Shown one piece after another: positions 37,411 to 46,667 of a DNA stretch of 64,000 bases. The translations under genes were made by a program, and so were the position numbers. Below the pieces are notes generated by a model, which worked only from the letters and a program-made list of their open reading frames with translations, ran no database searches and was not told the origin of the DNA. Origin of the DNA: Streptomyces sp. CB01580 (GTDB lineage Bacteria; Actinomycetota; Actinomycetes; Streptomycetales; Streptomycetaceae); contig NZ_LIXJ01000023.1 of the NCBI RefSeq assembly GCF_001905795.1, positions 1 through 64,000 on the forward strand, in the 5' to 3' direction. Position 1 is the first letter of the stretch, and every line of letters starts with the position of its first letter.

Positions 37411-39510
37411 ATGAGCCAGGCCCCGTCACCACTGGGCAGCCCCGTCGTCCGCCGCGAGGGCCGGGACAAGGTCACGGGCGCCGCCCGCTACGCCGCCGAG
37501 CACACCCCGCCGGGCTGCCTGTACGGGTGGCCCGTCCCGGCCACGATCGCCCACGGCCGCGTCACCGCCGTCGGCGCCGAGGAGGCGCTGGCCATGCCCG
37601 GGGTGCGCGCCGTCCTCACCCACGGCAACGCCCCGGCGCTGAAGGAACCGGACGACCCGGTCCTCGCCGTCCTCCAGGACGACCGGGTCCCGCACCGTGG
37701 CTGGTACGTGGCGCTCGTGGTCGCCGACACGCTCGAACAGGCCCGGGCCGGGGCCGAGGCGCTGCGGATCTCCTACGCGACCGCCCCGCACGACGTCCTG
37801 CTGACCGCCGAGCACACCGGCCTCTACACCCCCGAGACCGTCAACGGTGGCTATCCCGCCGTTCGGGAGCGCGGCGACGCCGAACGCGCCTTCGCCACGT
37901 CGCCCGTCCAGATCGACGCCACCTACACCATCGGCCCCCTGCACAACCACCCCATGGAGCCGCACGCCACCACCGCGCGATGGACCGACGACGGCCACCT
38001 GACCGTGTACGACTCCAGCCAGGGCTCCACCACGGTCCGCGACAGCCTCGCCGCCGCGTTCGGGCTCCGCCCGCGGCAGATCACCGTGGTCGCCGAGCAC
38101 GTCGGCGGGGGCTTCGGCTCCAAGGGCACCCCGCGCCCGCAGACCGTGCTGGCCGCCATGGCCGCGCGGCACACCGGACGTCCCGTCAAGGTAGCCCTGC
38201 CGCGACGCCAGTTGGCCGCCGTCGTCGGCCACCGCGCGCCCACCGTGCAGCGGGTCCGGCTCGGAGCCGAGGACGACGGCACCCTCACCTCGATCGTCCA
38301 CGAGGTCGCCACCCACACCTCCACCGTCAAGGAGTTCGTGGAGCAGGCGGCCGTTCCCACCCGGGTGATGTACGGATCCGGGCACAGCCGCACCACCCAC
38401 CGCGTCGCAGCCCTCGACGTGCCGAGCCCGTCCTGGATGCGCGCCCCGGGCGAGGCGCCGGGCATGTACGCGCTGGAGTCCGCCATGGACGAACTCGCCT
38501 CGGCCCTCGGCATGGACCCGGTCGAACTCCGCCTGCGCAACGACCCGGTGGACGAACCCGACTCGGGGCGTCCGTTCAGCAGCCGCGGCCTCGCCGCCTG
38601 CCTGGAGGAGGGGGCCGCACGCTTCGGCTGGCGCGATCGCGACCCGCGCCCCGCCGTCCGCGAGGAGGGGCCGCTGCTCATCGGCACGGGCGCGGCCTCC
38701 GCCACCTATCCCGTGTACGTCATGCCCTCCGCCGCCTCCGCGCACGCGGCACCCGACGGCTCGTACCACGTCCGCGTCAACGCCACCGACATCGGGACCG
38801 GAGCCCGTACCGTGCTCGCGCAGATCGCGGCCGCCGCGCTCGGCACCGCGGTGACGAACGTCCGGATCGACATCGGCAGCAGCGACCTGCCCGACGCCTC
38901 CCTGGCCGGGGGCTCCTCGGGAACCGCCTCGTGGGGCTGGGCCGTGCACAAGGCGTCCACCGCCCTCCTGCGACTGCTCCACGAGCGCACGGGCCCCCTT
39001 CCCCCCGAGGGGCTGACGGCCCACGCCGACACCGGGCGGGACGTCTCCGAGGAATCCCCCTACGCACGGCACGCGTTCGGCGCGCACTTCGCGGAGGTCG
39101 CCGTCGACTCGCGCACCGGCGAGACGCGGGTGCGCCGGATGCTCGGCGTCTTCGCCGCCGGACGCATCCTCAACTCCCGTACGGCGCACTCCCAGTTCAT
39201 CGGCGGAATGACGATGGGCATCGGCATGGCCCTGACCGAGGCGAGCGCCCTGGACCCCGTCTTCGGCGACTTCACCGAGACCGACCTGGCCTCCTACCAC
39301 GTGCCGGTCAGCGCCGACGTGCCGTGGATCGAGGCGCGGTGGATCGACGAGGACGACCCCCACCTCAACCCGATGGGCAGCAAGGGCATCGGCGAGATCG
39401 GCATCGTGGGCGCGGCGGCGGCCGTCGGCAACGCGGTCCGGCACGCCACCGGCGTCCGGTTGCGGACCCTGCCGCTCACCCCGGACACGCTGCTGCCGTA
39501 CCTGCTCTGA
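37411..39510 (+). CDS. paoC: Aldehyde oxidoreductase molybdenum subunit (PaoC-like)
   Basis: 699 residues of the xanthine oxidase large-subunit family. GGGFGSKG binds the molybdopterin cytosine dinucleotide region, and MGSKGIGEIGIVG near the C-terminus carries the catalytic Glu. It oxidises aromatic or aliphatic aldehydes (or hypoxanthine-like heterocycles) with water as oxygen donor. The start ATG is 49 bp after the FAD subunit stop. No cofactor insertion chaperone of the XdhC/PaoD type follows, so one must be supplied from elsewhere. Molybdate uptake genes are 8 kb upstream. Confidence 0.93.
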   Translation: MSQAPSPLGSPVVRREGRDKVTGAARYAAEHTPPGCLYGWPVPATIAHGRVTAVGAEEALAMPGVRAVLTHGNAPALKEPDDPVLAVLQDDRVPHRGWYVALVVADTLEQARAGAEALRISYATAPHDVLLTAEHTGLYTPETVNGGYPAVRERGDAERAFATSPVQIDATYTIGPLHNHPMEPHATTARWTDDGHLTVYDSSQGSTTVRDSLAAAFGLRPRQITVVAEHVGGGFGSKGTPRPQTVLAAMAARHTGRPVKVALPRRQLAAVVGHRAPTVQRVRLGAEDDGTLTSIVHEVATHTSTVKEFVEQAAVPTRVMYGSGHSRTTHRVAALDVPSPSWMRAPGEAPGMYALESAMDELASALGMDPVELRLRNDPVDEPDSGRPFSSRGLAACLEEGAARFGWRDRDPRPAVREEGPLLIGTGAASATYPVYVMPSAASAHAAPDGSYHVRVNATDIGTGARTVLAQIAAAALGTAVTNVRIDIGSSDLPDASLAGGSSGTASWGWAVHKASTALLRLLHERTGPLPPEGLTAHADTGRDVSEESPYARHAFGAHFAEVAVDSRTGETRVRRMLGVFAAGRILNSRTAHSQFIGGMTMGIGMALTEASALDPVFGDFTETDLASYHVPVSADVPWIEARWIDEDDPHLNPMGSKGIGEIGIVGAAAAVGNAVRHATGVRLRTLPLTPDTLLPYLL

Positions 39511-39683
39511 GCCGGAAGGGCCCCGCCGTGCGGCAGGCGCGCCGTCCCCGTGTTGCGGGGGCCGCTCCAACGGGCCACGCTGTGGAGTGACCCAGAAGTG
39601 ACATCCACTCACTCTTCGTGTTCGGGGGGTCATTGGTTTCGATGAGGCGAAGTCAGTGGGCCCCGATGTGAGGAGCCTCGACG

Positions 39684-40193
39684 ATGACCGTTCAGATCGA
39701 CCGGCACTATCTGGTCGAATTCCAGGTTTCGGCAGAGCGTATATCACAGGTGCGGCGCATCGTCGCCGCGCACCTCCGCCACTGGAGTCTCGAACTCCAC
39801 GTCCGCCCGGTGTGCCGGGGCGTGGAGGAACTGCTCACCAACGTCCACCGGCATGTCGGCGACCGCGACCGCTGCGTCGTCGAACTGCGCTGGTCGGGGC
39901 GGCATCTCACGGTCTCCGTCGCCGACGGCAGCACCGAGATGCCGCGGCTGCTCGACGGCGGCGGCGGTGGTCTCGGCCGGGTCATGGCGCTCAGCGACAG
40001 CTGGGGCACCTGCCGCACCGGTGAGGGCAAGGTCGTGTGGTTCACCCGGTACGCGAAGGAGCCGCGCACCGCCGGGACCATGCCGACCGCGCCGCTGCCC
40101 GGAGGGCGTGAGTTCCGCCGCCCACCGGTCGCCGTCGTGGACACGCCCGCCGACGTCACCACGACGGCCGACGCCGCTCCCGCCCTCGTCTGA
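39684..40193 (+). CDS. Anti-sigma-factor-like ATP-binding protein
   Basis: 169 residues, ATG 39684 with GAGGAG upstream. It has a GHKL ATPase fold of RsbW/SpoIIAB type: N-box GVEELLTNVHRHVGD, G1-box VADGSTEMP and G2-like GGGGGLGRVMAL. Residues past about 130 are a Pro/Thr-rich tail. Streptomyces encode many such stand-alone ATPases, which control SigB-like sigma factors or switch proteins. No sigma factor gene is adjacent, so its partner is unknown. Confidence 0.87.
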   Translation: MTVQIDRHYLVEFQVSAERISQVRRIVAAHLRHWSLELHVRPVCRGVEELLTNVHRHVGDRDRCVVELRWSGRHLTVSVADGSTEMPRLLDGGGGGLGRVMALSDSWGTCRTGEGKVVWFTRYAKEPRTAGTMPTAPLPGGREFRRPPVAVVDTPADVTTTADAAPALV

Positions 40194-40384
40194 GCCGGGC
40201 CCCGGGACCCGTACCACCGGCTCGGCCGGGACGCGCCCCCGGCGCGGACGGCGCGCCCCCGGCGCGCAGGCTCCGCGCCGGTCCGGCATTCCGGCGGGGA
40301 CCGCGCCGGTCCGGGAAGGTCCCGCGTTGCGGTACGGCGCATGGCGCGGCACGGTCGAAGTACCGAGGCAAGGAGAGCACAGCC

Positions 40385-41809
40385 ATGCCCATCGCGACGG
40401 TCAACCCCGCGAACGGCCGGACGCTCCGAACGTTCGAGGCGCTGGGAGCGGCGGAGATCGAGCAGAGGCTCGCCGCCGCCCACGCCGCGTTCGGGCACTG
40501 GCGCACCACCGATTTCGAGGAGAGGGCCCAACTGCTCGGCCTGGCCGCCGACCTCCTCGACGAGGACCAGCAGGACATCGCGCGCACCATGACCACCGAG
40601 ATGGGCAAACCCCTCGCGGCGGCCCGTGCGGAGGCCGCCAAATGCGCCAAGGCGATGCGTTGGTACGCGCTGCGCGCCGAGGAGCTCCTCGCGGACGAGC
40701 ACCCCGCTCCGGCCGACGTGGCGGACTCCGGTGCCACCCGGGCCTTCGTGCGCCACCGCCCGCTGGGTGTCGTCCTCGCCGTGATGCCGTGGAACTTCCC
40801 GCTCTGGCAGGTCGTGCGGTTCGCCGCCCCCGCGCTGATGGCCGGGAACGTCGGCCTGCTCAAGCACGCGTCCAACGTCCCGCAGACGGCCCTGTACCTG
40901 GAGGGCCTGTTCTGCCGGGCCGGATACCCGGAAGGGTGCTTCCAGACGCTGCTCGTGGGTTCCGGCGCGGTCGAGTCGGTCCTGCGCGACCCCCGGGTCG
41001 CCGCCGCCACCCTCACCGGCAGCGAACCGGCCGGGCGCTCGGTCGCCTCGATCGCCGGCGACGAGGTGAAGCACACCGTGCTGGAACTGGGCGGCAGCGA
41101 CCCGTACCTCGTCCTGCCGTCGGCGGACGTCGCCGCGGCGGCACGCACCGCCGTGACCGCCCGGACGCAGAACAACGGCCAGTCCTGCATCGCGGCCAAG
41201 CGATTCATCGTGCACGCCGGGGTCTACGAGGAGTTCGCCGAGCGGTTCACCGCGGGCATGCGCGCCCTGACGGTCGGCGATCCGATGCGGGAGTCCACCG
41301 ACATCGGCCCCCTGGCCAGCGAACGGGGCCGCGCCGACCTGGAGGAGCTGGTGGACGACGCGGTACGGCGGGGCGCGGAAGTGCTGTGCGGCGGCGGCCG
41401 GCCCGAAGGACTCGGCCCCGAGCTGGAGAACGGCTGGTTCTACGCCCCCACCGTCCTCACCGGCGTCACCCCCGCCATGCGCATCCACCGCGAGGAGACC
41501 TTCGGACCCGTCGCCACGCTCTACCGCGTGGAGTCGCTGGACGAGGCCGTGGTGCTCGCGAACGACAGCCCGTTCGGCCTCAGCTCCAACGTGTGGACCC
41601 GCGACGCGGCCGAGGCCCGCCGCTGCGTGCGCGACCTGGAGGCGGGCGGCGTCTACTTCAACGGTATGACGGCGTCCCACCCCGCGCTGCCCTTCGGAGG
41701 GGTGAAGCGTTCCGGCTACGGGCGCGAGCTCGCCGGTCGCGGCATCCGCGAGTTCTGCAACACGACCACGGTCTGGTACGGCCCGGAGTCCGTCGGGGCT
41801 TGTGCGTAG
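40385..41809 (+). CDS. gabD: NAD(P)-dependent succinic semialdehyde dehydrogenase-like ALDH
   Basis: 474 residues starting IATVNPANGRTLRTFE, typical of the GabD-type group. VMPWNFPLWQV, LTGSEPAGRSVA, catalytic Glu in LELGGSDPYLVL and nucleophile Cys in NNGQSCIAAKRF are all present; HREETFGPVA follows. It would oxidise succinic semialdehyde or a related short aldehyde. Ribosome binding site AAGGAG lies just before the ATG. It precedes phosphoketolase by 377 bp in the same direction but they are separated by a palindromic element. Two palindromes upstream (40298-40312 and 40313-40323) may be operators. Confidence 0.88.
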   Translation: MPIATVNPANGRTLRTFEALGAAEIEQRLAAAHAAFGHWRTTDFEERAQLLGLAADLLDEDQQDIARTMTTEMGKPLAAARAEAAKCAKAMRWYALRAEELLADEHPAPADVADSGATRAFVRHRPLGVVLAVMPWNFPLWQVVRFAAPALMAGNVGLLKHASNVPQTALYLEGLFCRAGYPEGCFQTLLVGSGAVESVLRDPRVAAATLTGSEPAGRSVASIAGDEVKHTVLELGGSDPYLVLPSADVAAAARTAVTARTQNNGQSCIAAKRFIVHAGVYEEFAERFTAGMRALTVGDPMRESTDIGPLASERGRADLEELVDDAVRRGAEVLCGGGRPEGLGPELENGWFYAPTVLTGVTPAMRIHREETFGPVATLYRVESLDEAVVLANDSPFGLSSNVWTRDAAEARRCVRDLEAGGVYFNGMTASHPALPFGGVKRSGYGRELAGRGIREFCNTTTVWYGPESVGACA

Positions 41810-42011
41810 GCCGCGCTCCGGAGCCGTGATCCGGCGCCGTGTTCCGTCCCGCGCGGGGCCCGGCGGACGACTCCTCGCCCCGCACACTCGCCGTGGCGAA
41901 GGATTCGTCCGAGTATGTCCGTACGAGGTTGATCTTCCGCCTCGCGGTCACGCCCGCCGTCCGCACCTCGCCGTGCGGGCGGCGGACGGCGCGCCGCGCC
42001 GGACACGATCG

Positions 42012-42175
42012 AAGGGCTGCCCCGTAATCTCTGGCGGATCAGCGCACGGTGTCAGATGCGGTGCATCGCAAGGCGGAGGGACGTCCGCATACTGGATGTA
42101 TCCGGACGTTCCGACAACGCGGCGAGGTGCCGTAGCTGTCGTCGAGCGCCCGTCAGGGATTACGGGACAGCCCTT
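42012..42175 (-). mobile_element. Palindromic MITE-like element, copy B
   Basis: A 164-bp non-coding element, best preserved of the three copies. Terminal inverted repeats: AAGGGCTGCCCCGTAATC (42012-42029) and the complement of AAGGGCTGTCCCGTAATC (42158-42175), 17 of 18 identical, and the match continues inward about 8 bp. A central hairpin ACGTCCGCATAC-TGGAT-GTATCCGGACGT spans 42081-42109. Its inner sequence aligns with the copies at 4179 and 15411 in opposite orientation. The right end runs into TTAGGAGAAG, the ribosome binding site of the phosphoketolase gene. Confidence 0.72.
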
Positions 42176-42186
42176 AGGAGAAGCAC

Positions 42187-44574
42187 ATGAGTCACGCCGC
42201 CCACCCGGCAGCGACGCCCGGACCCTCCGACGAGGAGATCGCCGCACTCGACGCACACTGGCGGGCCGCCAACTACCTGGCCGTCGGCCAGATCTACCTC
42301 ATGGCCAATCCGCTCCTGACCGAGCCGCTCGCCCGCGACCACATCAAGCCGCGTCTGCTCGGCCACTGGGGCACCTCGCCGGGACTCAACCTGGTCCACA
42401 CGCATCTCAACCGGATCATCAAGTCCCGCGGTGTCCAGGGCCTGTGCGTCTGGGGACCCGGCCACGGCGGGCCGGCCGTGCTCGCCAACTCCTGGCTGGA
42501 GGGCACCTATTCGGAGACGTACCCCGACATCGGCCGGGACGCCCCCGGCATGGGGCGGCTGTTCAAGCAGTTCTCCTTCCCCGGAGGGGTGCCCAGCCAC
42601 GTGGCACCGGAGACCCCCGGCTCCATCCACGAGGGCGGTGAACTCGGCTACGCCCTCACCCACGCCTACGGTGCCGCGTTCGACCACCCGGACCTGGTCG
42701 TCGCCTGCGTCGTCGGGGACGGCGAGGCCGAGACCGGGCCGCTGGCCGCGTCCTGGCACTCCAACAAATTCCTCGATCCGGTGCACGACGGAGCCGTCCT
42801 CCCGGTCCTCCACCTCAACGGCTACAAGATCGCCAACCCGACGGTCCTCGCCCGCCTCCCCGAGACCGAGCTCGACGCCCTGCTGCGCGGATACGGGCAC
42901 GACCCCCTCTACGTCGGTGGCGACGACCCGCTCACCGTCCACCGGGCGATGGCCGCCGCCATGGACCGGGCCGTCGACCGCATCCGGGAGATCCAGGAGG
43001 CCGCCCGCACCGGCGCCACCGCCGAACGGCCCCACTGGCCGATGATCGTGCTGCGCACCCCCAAGGGCTGGACCGGCCCGGCCGAGGTCGACGGCGTGCC
43101 CGTCGAGGGCACCTGGCGCTCCCACCAGGTACCGCTCGCCGGTGTCCGCGACAACCCCGGCCATCTGCGGCAACTGGAGGAGTGGATGCGCTCCTACCGG
43201 CCGGAGGAACTCTTCGACGCTTCGGGCCGCCCCGCCCCGCAGGTGCTCGACTGCGTGCCCGACGGCGACGCCCGCCTCGGAGCGACTCCGTACGCCAACG
43301 GCGGGCTGCTGCTGCGGGAGCTGCCCCTCCCGCCGCTGGAGGAGCACGCCGTCGCCGTCGACAAGCCCGGCACCGTGCTGCACGAGCCGACCCGGGTGCT
43401 CGGCGGGCTCCTGGAGGCCGTGATGGCCGCGACCGCCGCCCGCCGCGACTTCCGCGTGGTGGGCCCCGACGAGACGGCCTCGAACCGGCTCGACGCCCTC
43501 TACGGAGCCACCGGTAAGGCATGGCAGGAGCGCATCCTGCCGACGGACGAACACCTCGCGCACGACGGCCGCGTCATGGAGGTGCTCTCGGAGCACCTGT
43601 GCCAGGGCTGGCTGGAGGGATACCTCCTCACCGGGCGGCACGGGCTGTTCTCCTGCTACGAGGCGTTCGCCCACATCGTCGACTCGATGGTCAACCAGCA
43701 CATCAAATGGCTCAGGACCGCCCGCAGGCTGACCTGGCGCAGCCCCATCGCCTCCCTCAACTACCTGCTCACCTCGCACGTCTGGCGTCAGGACCACAAC
43801 GGGTTCTCCCACCAGGACCCCGGCTTCGTCGACCACGTCCTCAACAAGAGCCCCGAGGTCGTCCGGGTCTACCTGCCGCCGGACACCAACACGCTGCTCT
43901 CCGTCGCCGACCACGTGCTCCGCAGCCGCGACTACGTCAACGTGATCGTGGCCGGCAAGCAGCCGAGCCACGACTGGCTCACCATGGACCAGGCCCGCAC
44001 GCACTGTGCCCGGGGAGCCGGGGTCTGGGAGTGGGCGGGCACCGAGGACGGCTCCCGCGAACCGGACGTGGTGCTCGCCTGCGCCGGTGACGTCCCCACC
44101 CTGGAGACGCTGGCCGCCGCCGACCTGCTCCGGCGTCACCTGCCGGAACTGGCCGTACGCGTGGTCAACGTGGTCGACATGGCACGGCTGCTGCCCCGCG
44201 ACGAGCATCCGCACGGCATGCCGGACGCGGAGTACGACGCGGTGTTCACCCGGGACACCCCCGTGATCTTCGCGTACCACGGCTATCCGTGGCTCATCCA
44301 CCGTCTGGCCTACCGGCGGGCCGGTCACGCGCATCTCCACGTGCGGGGATACAAGGAGGAGGGCACCACCACGACGCCGTTCGACATGGTGGTCCGCAAC
44401 GACCTGGACCGCTACCGGCTGGTGATGGACGTGATCGACCGGGTGCCCGGCCTGGGCGTGCGGGCCGTGGCGGTGCGCCAGGCGATGGCCGACGCCCGTA
44501 CCCGTCACCACGACTGGATCAGGGAGCACGGTGTGGACCTGCCCGAGGTGGCCGACTGGACCTGGGGCGGCTGA
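42187..44574 (+). CDS. xfp: Xylulose-5-phosphate/fructose-6-phosphate phosphoketolase
   Basis: 795 residues, the normal family length. The N-terminal region has IYLMANPLL, IKPRLLGHWGTSPGLN and GPGHGGPAVLANSWLEG; the thiamine diphosphate motif GDGEAETGPLAASWHSNKF is near residue 180. The enzyme cleaves xylulose 5-phosphate (and fructose 6-phosphate) with phosphate to acetyl phosphate plus a sugar phosphate, a carbon-saving shunt. The start ATG at 42187 is 11 bp after the palindromic element. No acetate kinase gene is adjacent. Proximity to the dormancy island hints at use under low oxygen. Confidence 0.96.
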   Translation: MSHAAHPAATPGPSDEEIAALDAHWRAANYLAVGQIYLMANPLLTEPLARDHIKPRLLGHWGTSPGLNLVHTHLNRIIKSRGVQGLCVWGPGHGGPAVLANSWLEGTYSETYPDIGRDAPGMGRLFKQFSFPGGVPSHVAPETPGSIHEGGELGYALTHAYGAAFDHPDLVVACVVGDGEAETGPLAASWHSNKFLDPVHDGAVLPVLHLNGYKIANPTVLARLPETELDALLRGYGHDPLYVGGDDPLTVHRAMAAAMDRAVDRIREIQEAARTGATAERPHWPMIVLRTPKGWTGPAEVDGVPVEGTWRSHQVPLAGVRDNPGHLRQLEEWMRSYRPEELFDASGRPAPQVLDCVPDGDARLGATPYANGGLLLRELPLPPLEEHAVAVDKPGTVLHEPTRVLGGLLEAVMAATAARRDFRVVGPDETASNRLDALYGATGKAWQERILPTDEHLAHDGRVMEVLSEHLCQGWLEGYLLTGRHGLFSCYEAFAHIVDSMVNQHIKWLRTARRLTWRSPIASLNYLLTSHVWRQDHNGFSHQDPGFVDHVLNKSPEVVRVYLPPDTNTLLSVADHVLRSRDYVNVIVAGKQPSHDWLTMDQARTHCARGAGVWEWAGTEDGSREPDVVLACAGDVPTLETLAAADLLRRHLPELAVRVVNVVDMARLLPRDEHPHGMPDAEYDAVFTRDTPVIFAYHGYPWLIHRLAYRRAGHAHLHVRGYKEEGTTTTPFDMVVRNDLDRYRLVMDVIDRVPGLGVRAVAVRQAMADARTRHHDWIREHGVDLPEVADWTWGG

Positions 44575-44668
44575 CGCGCCCGGGGCCGTGGACGCGCGCC
44601 CGCCCACGACGTGCATGCGCCGTCGACGCGCGTCTTGACGACGCATGCGCCGGTGAGCCGGATGCGAG

Positions 44669-44694
44669 GGGGCCGGGCCGCGCGGCCCGGCCCC
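44669..44694. terminator. Perfect 12-bp-stem terminator between convergent genes
   Basis: A 26-bp perfect palindrome starting GGGGCCGGGCCG between phosphoketolase and the convergent gene at 44707. It can act for both directions. Confidence 0.8.
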
Positions 44695-44706
44695 GACGAC
44701 GTGCGC

Positions 44707-45030
44707 TCAGCGACCGAGAGCCCGGGCCAGTTCGTCCTTCGTCATGTTCGAACGCCCGTGGATGTTCTTCTTCTTCGCCTCTTCGTAGAGCTGGTCGCGG
44801 GTGGGACCCGCCGCCCCGCTGTGGGAGCGCAGACCGCCGCGCCGGGACGACGACATGTCCTCGATGGACGTCCGGCTCGCGGTCCTCGACTCGCCCGCGC
44901 GGGCACGTGCCTTGTTGACCGTACGGGCCGCGATCTCCTCCGCCCGTTCCTCGCCGACCCCGCGCTCCTGCGCGCTCTCCTTGATGTGCTCGTACTGCCG
45001 TTCCCGTTTGGCGTTCGATCCACGTGGCAT
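44707..45030 (-). CDS. Plasmid-stabilisation-type/Rho-N-like small basic protein
   Basis: 107 residues, ATG 45028-45030 with GGAGAGGAG upstream. It is very charged: SNAKRERQYEHIKESAQERG, a helical EERAEEIAARTVNKARA segment, then a C-terminal SAP/Rho-N-like motif (TRDQLYEEAKKKNIHG, MTKDELARAL). Close relatives are widely annotated as plasmid stabilisation protein, but I know of no experimental support; the Rho-N-like end suggests nucleic-acid binding. Confidence 0.82.
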   Translation of the reverse strand: MPRGSNAKRERQYEHIKESAQERGVGEERAEEIAARTVNKARARAGESRTASRTSIEDMSSSRRGGLRSHSGAAGPTRDQLYEEAKKKNIHGRSNMTKDELARALGR

Positions 45031-45290
45031 GGTGCGCTCACTCCTCTCCGGGGGACCCGCCCCCGGGGGCCTTTCGCGGGACTTCTCCCGTGCCCGTCGG
45101 GGACCATCCCAGTCTCCCAGCGGCCCCGGGGACCCGCATGCCTGTGAGCGTCGGCCGCCCGCGCGCCCGTGCCGAACGGCGGTCTCCGTGCGGGGAGCAC
45201 GCGGACCGGTCGCTTCCCCGGCCGCGTACGGGGCGCGGCCGCCGACGGGCCGCCCGGTGGCTCGTCGGCGGTCACGCGTCCGGCGGGCGC

Positions 45291-46112
45291 CTACCAGATG
45301 GACTCGACCCACTCGGGGTGGTCGATGAACGGGTTCCGGTTGTGCTGGTACCGGTCGAATATGACGTCGTTGCGCCGCTTCTCGAAGGCGTCCGGCGGGT
45401 CCTCCTGGCTCCACGCCTTGAGCACGGAGAGACGGCCCATGTACGGGGCCGAGCCGTTGGACACCCGCTCGTTGGGTTCGAGGTCGGCGAAGCCGTCGCC
45501 GCCCTCGTAGCGCACCGCCATGTAGAGGATCATGCGGGCCACGTCGCCCTTGACCGCGTCGCGCGGCTCGAAGGAGTCGCTGTCGGTGTAGCTGCCCGGG
45601 GCCCCGCTGACCGGGCTGCCGCCGTTGTCGAAGTCCTTGTTGCCGCGGATGGAGTTGACCTGGACGTCCTCCGGGCGCAGGTGGTGGATGTCGGTCCCGG
45701 GGCCGGTGGCGGTGCCGAAGTCGCCGTGGGACTTGGCCCAGACGTGCTCGCGGTTCCACTGCCCGACCGAGCCGCCGCTGCTGTTCTTGGATATCGAGCG
45801 GCCGGAGTAGACGAGGACCACGTTGGAGGAGTTGGCGGGGTCCTGGTCCGTGTTCTTCAGCGCGTCCCAGACCTGGCTGTAGGAGATCTTGGTCTGCTTG
45901 CTGATGATCGTGTGCAGCGCGTTCCTGAGCGCGGTGCCGGACTTGCCCATCGCGTCCTGGTAGTACGTGTCGTCCAGGGTCTGGAGCGGTGCGGCGGCGG
46001 GGGCGGTCCGGGCGGTGGCCGCGGGCGCGGCGGCCGCGGTGCCGGCGAGCACCGCGAACGCGGCGAACGTCGCCAGCAGCGGGCGCCGGTGACGAAGGTG
46101 ACGACGGGACAT
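45291..46112 (-). CDS. endA: Secreted endonuclease I (EndA/NucM family)
   Basis: 273 residues from ATG 46110-46112, which begins a clear signal peptide (basic RRHLRHRR, hydrophobic core, AxA cleavage region near residue 35). The His-Me finger nuclease motif is NREHVWAKSHG, followed by DIHHLRPEDVQVNSIRGNKDF with the metal-binding Asn. It degrades DNA outside the cell without sequence specificity, requiring Mg2+. It is a single gene, divergent from the small gene at 46375. It may scavenge phosphate or act on DNA during mycelial lysis (inference). Confidence 0.93.
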   Translation of the reverse strand: MSRRHLRHRRPLLATFAAFAVLAGTAAAAPAATARTAPAAAPLQTLDDTYYQDAMGKSGTALRNALHTIISKQTKISYSQVWDALKNTDQDPANSSNVVLVYSGRSISKNSSGGSVGQWNREHVWAKSHGDFGTATGPGTDIHHLRPEDVQVNSIRGNKDFDNGGSPVSGAPGSYTDSDSFEPRDAVKGDVARMILYMAVRYEGGDGFADLEPNERVSNGSAPYMGRLSVLKAWSQEDPPDAFEKRRNDVIFDRYQHNRNPFIDHPEWVESIW

Positions 46113-46374
46113 GTGGGGGTGTCCTCTCCGGAAGGACGGGCGCCGCGACACCGGTCACGAAGGGGGGACGGCGCCGCGGCGGACGTGTGGTGGGCTGGTC
46201 AGCGGGAGCCTTCCACACGCACCGTGACCATGGTGTGAACGCTGTGTACCTATCATGTGCAGGTCAAGTGACGCCTCCTGTGCGGGGCGGGCGGGGTGGT
46301 GGAGGGGGTGCCCGGGCATGGGATGCGCCGGACCGGGCGCGGCGCGAGAATGTCGGAAAGGACGAGGAGGCGGC

Positions 46375-46575
46375 ATGAGCGACGAGCCCGAATCCGTATC
46401 CATGGCCGGGGGAGTGACCCCGGACAGCCTCTTGCACACGGGTGGTAGCGATGAACCGACCCCGGAGGACCTGGTGCTCGCCTCCGGGCGGGACCTGACT
46501 CCGGAGAACCTCCGATGGGCCGAGCGCAGGCTCGCCCGGGAGGGCCGTTCGGCGATCGACAAGGTGCTGCCGTAG
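46375..46575 (+). CDS. Small conserved hypothetical protein
   Basis: 66 residues, ATG 46375 with GAGGAGG 4-5 bases upstream, so the start is well supported. It is acidic with a repeated turn-helix flavour (VTPDSLLHTGG, PTPEDLVLASGRDLTPENL, WAERRLAREG). No cysteine, membrane helix or known motif is seen. Good binding site and Streptomyces-like codon pattern argue it is real. Function unknown. Confidence 0.7.
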   Translation: MSDEPESVSMAGGVTPDSLLHTGGSDEPTPEDLVLASGRDLTPENLRWAERRLAREGRSAIDKVLP

Positions 46576-46667
46576 CGCAGGGCCCGCTCCGGCGCGGCGT
46601 GCACCCGGGAGCCGGCGGCGGGGAGCGTGTGGGGCGCTCCCCGCGGCTCGGCTAGCCTGGGTGCACG

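Noticed and set aside
44675..44688. A perfect match to the GGGCCGNNCGGCCC motif
   Set aside because: It is the centre of a longer 26-bp terminator palindrome between convergent genes and not near a start codon, so I do not count it as an operator.
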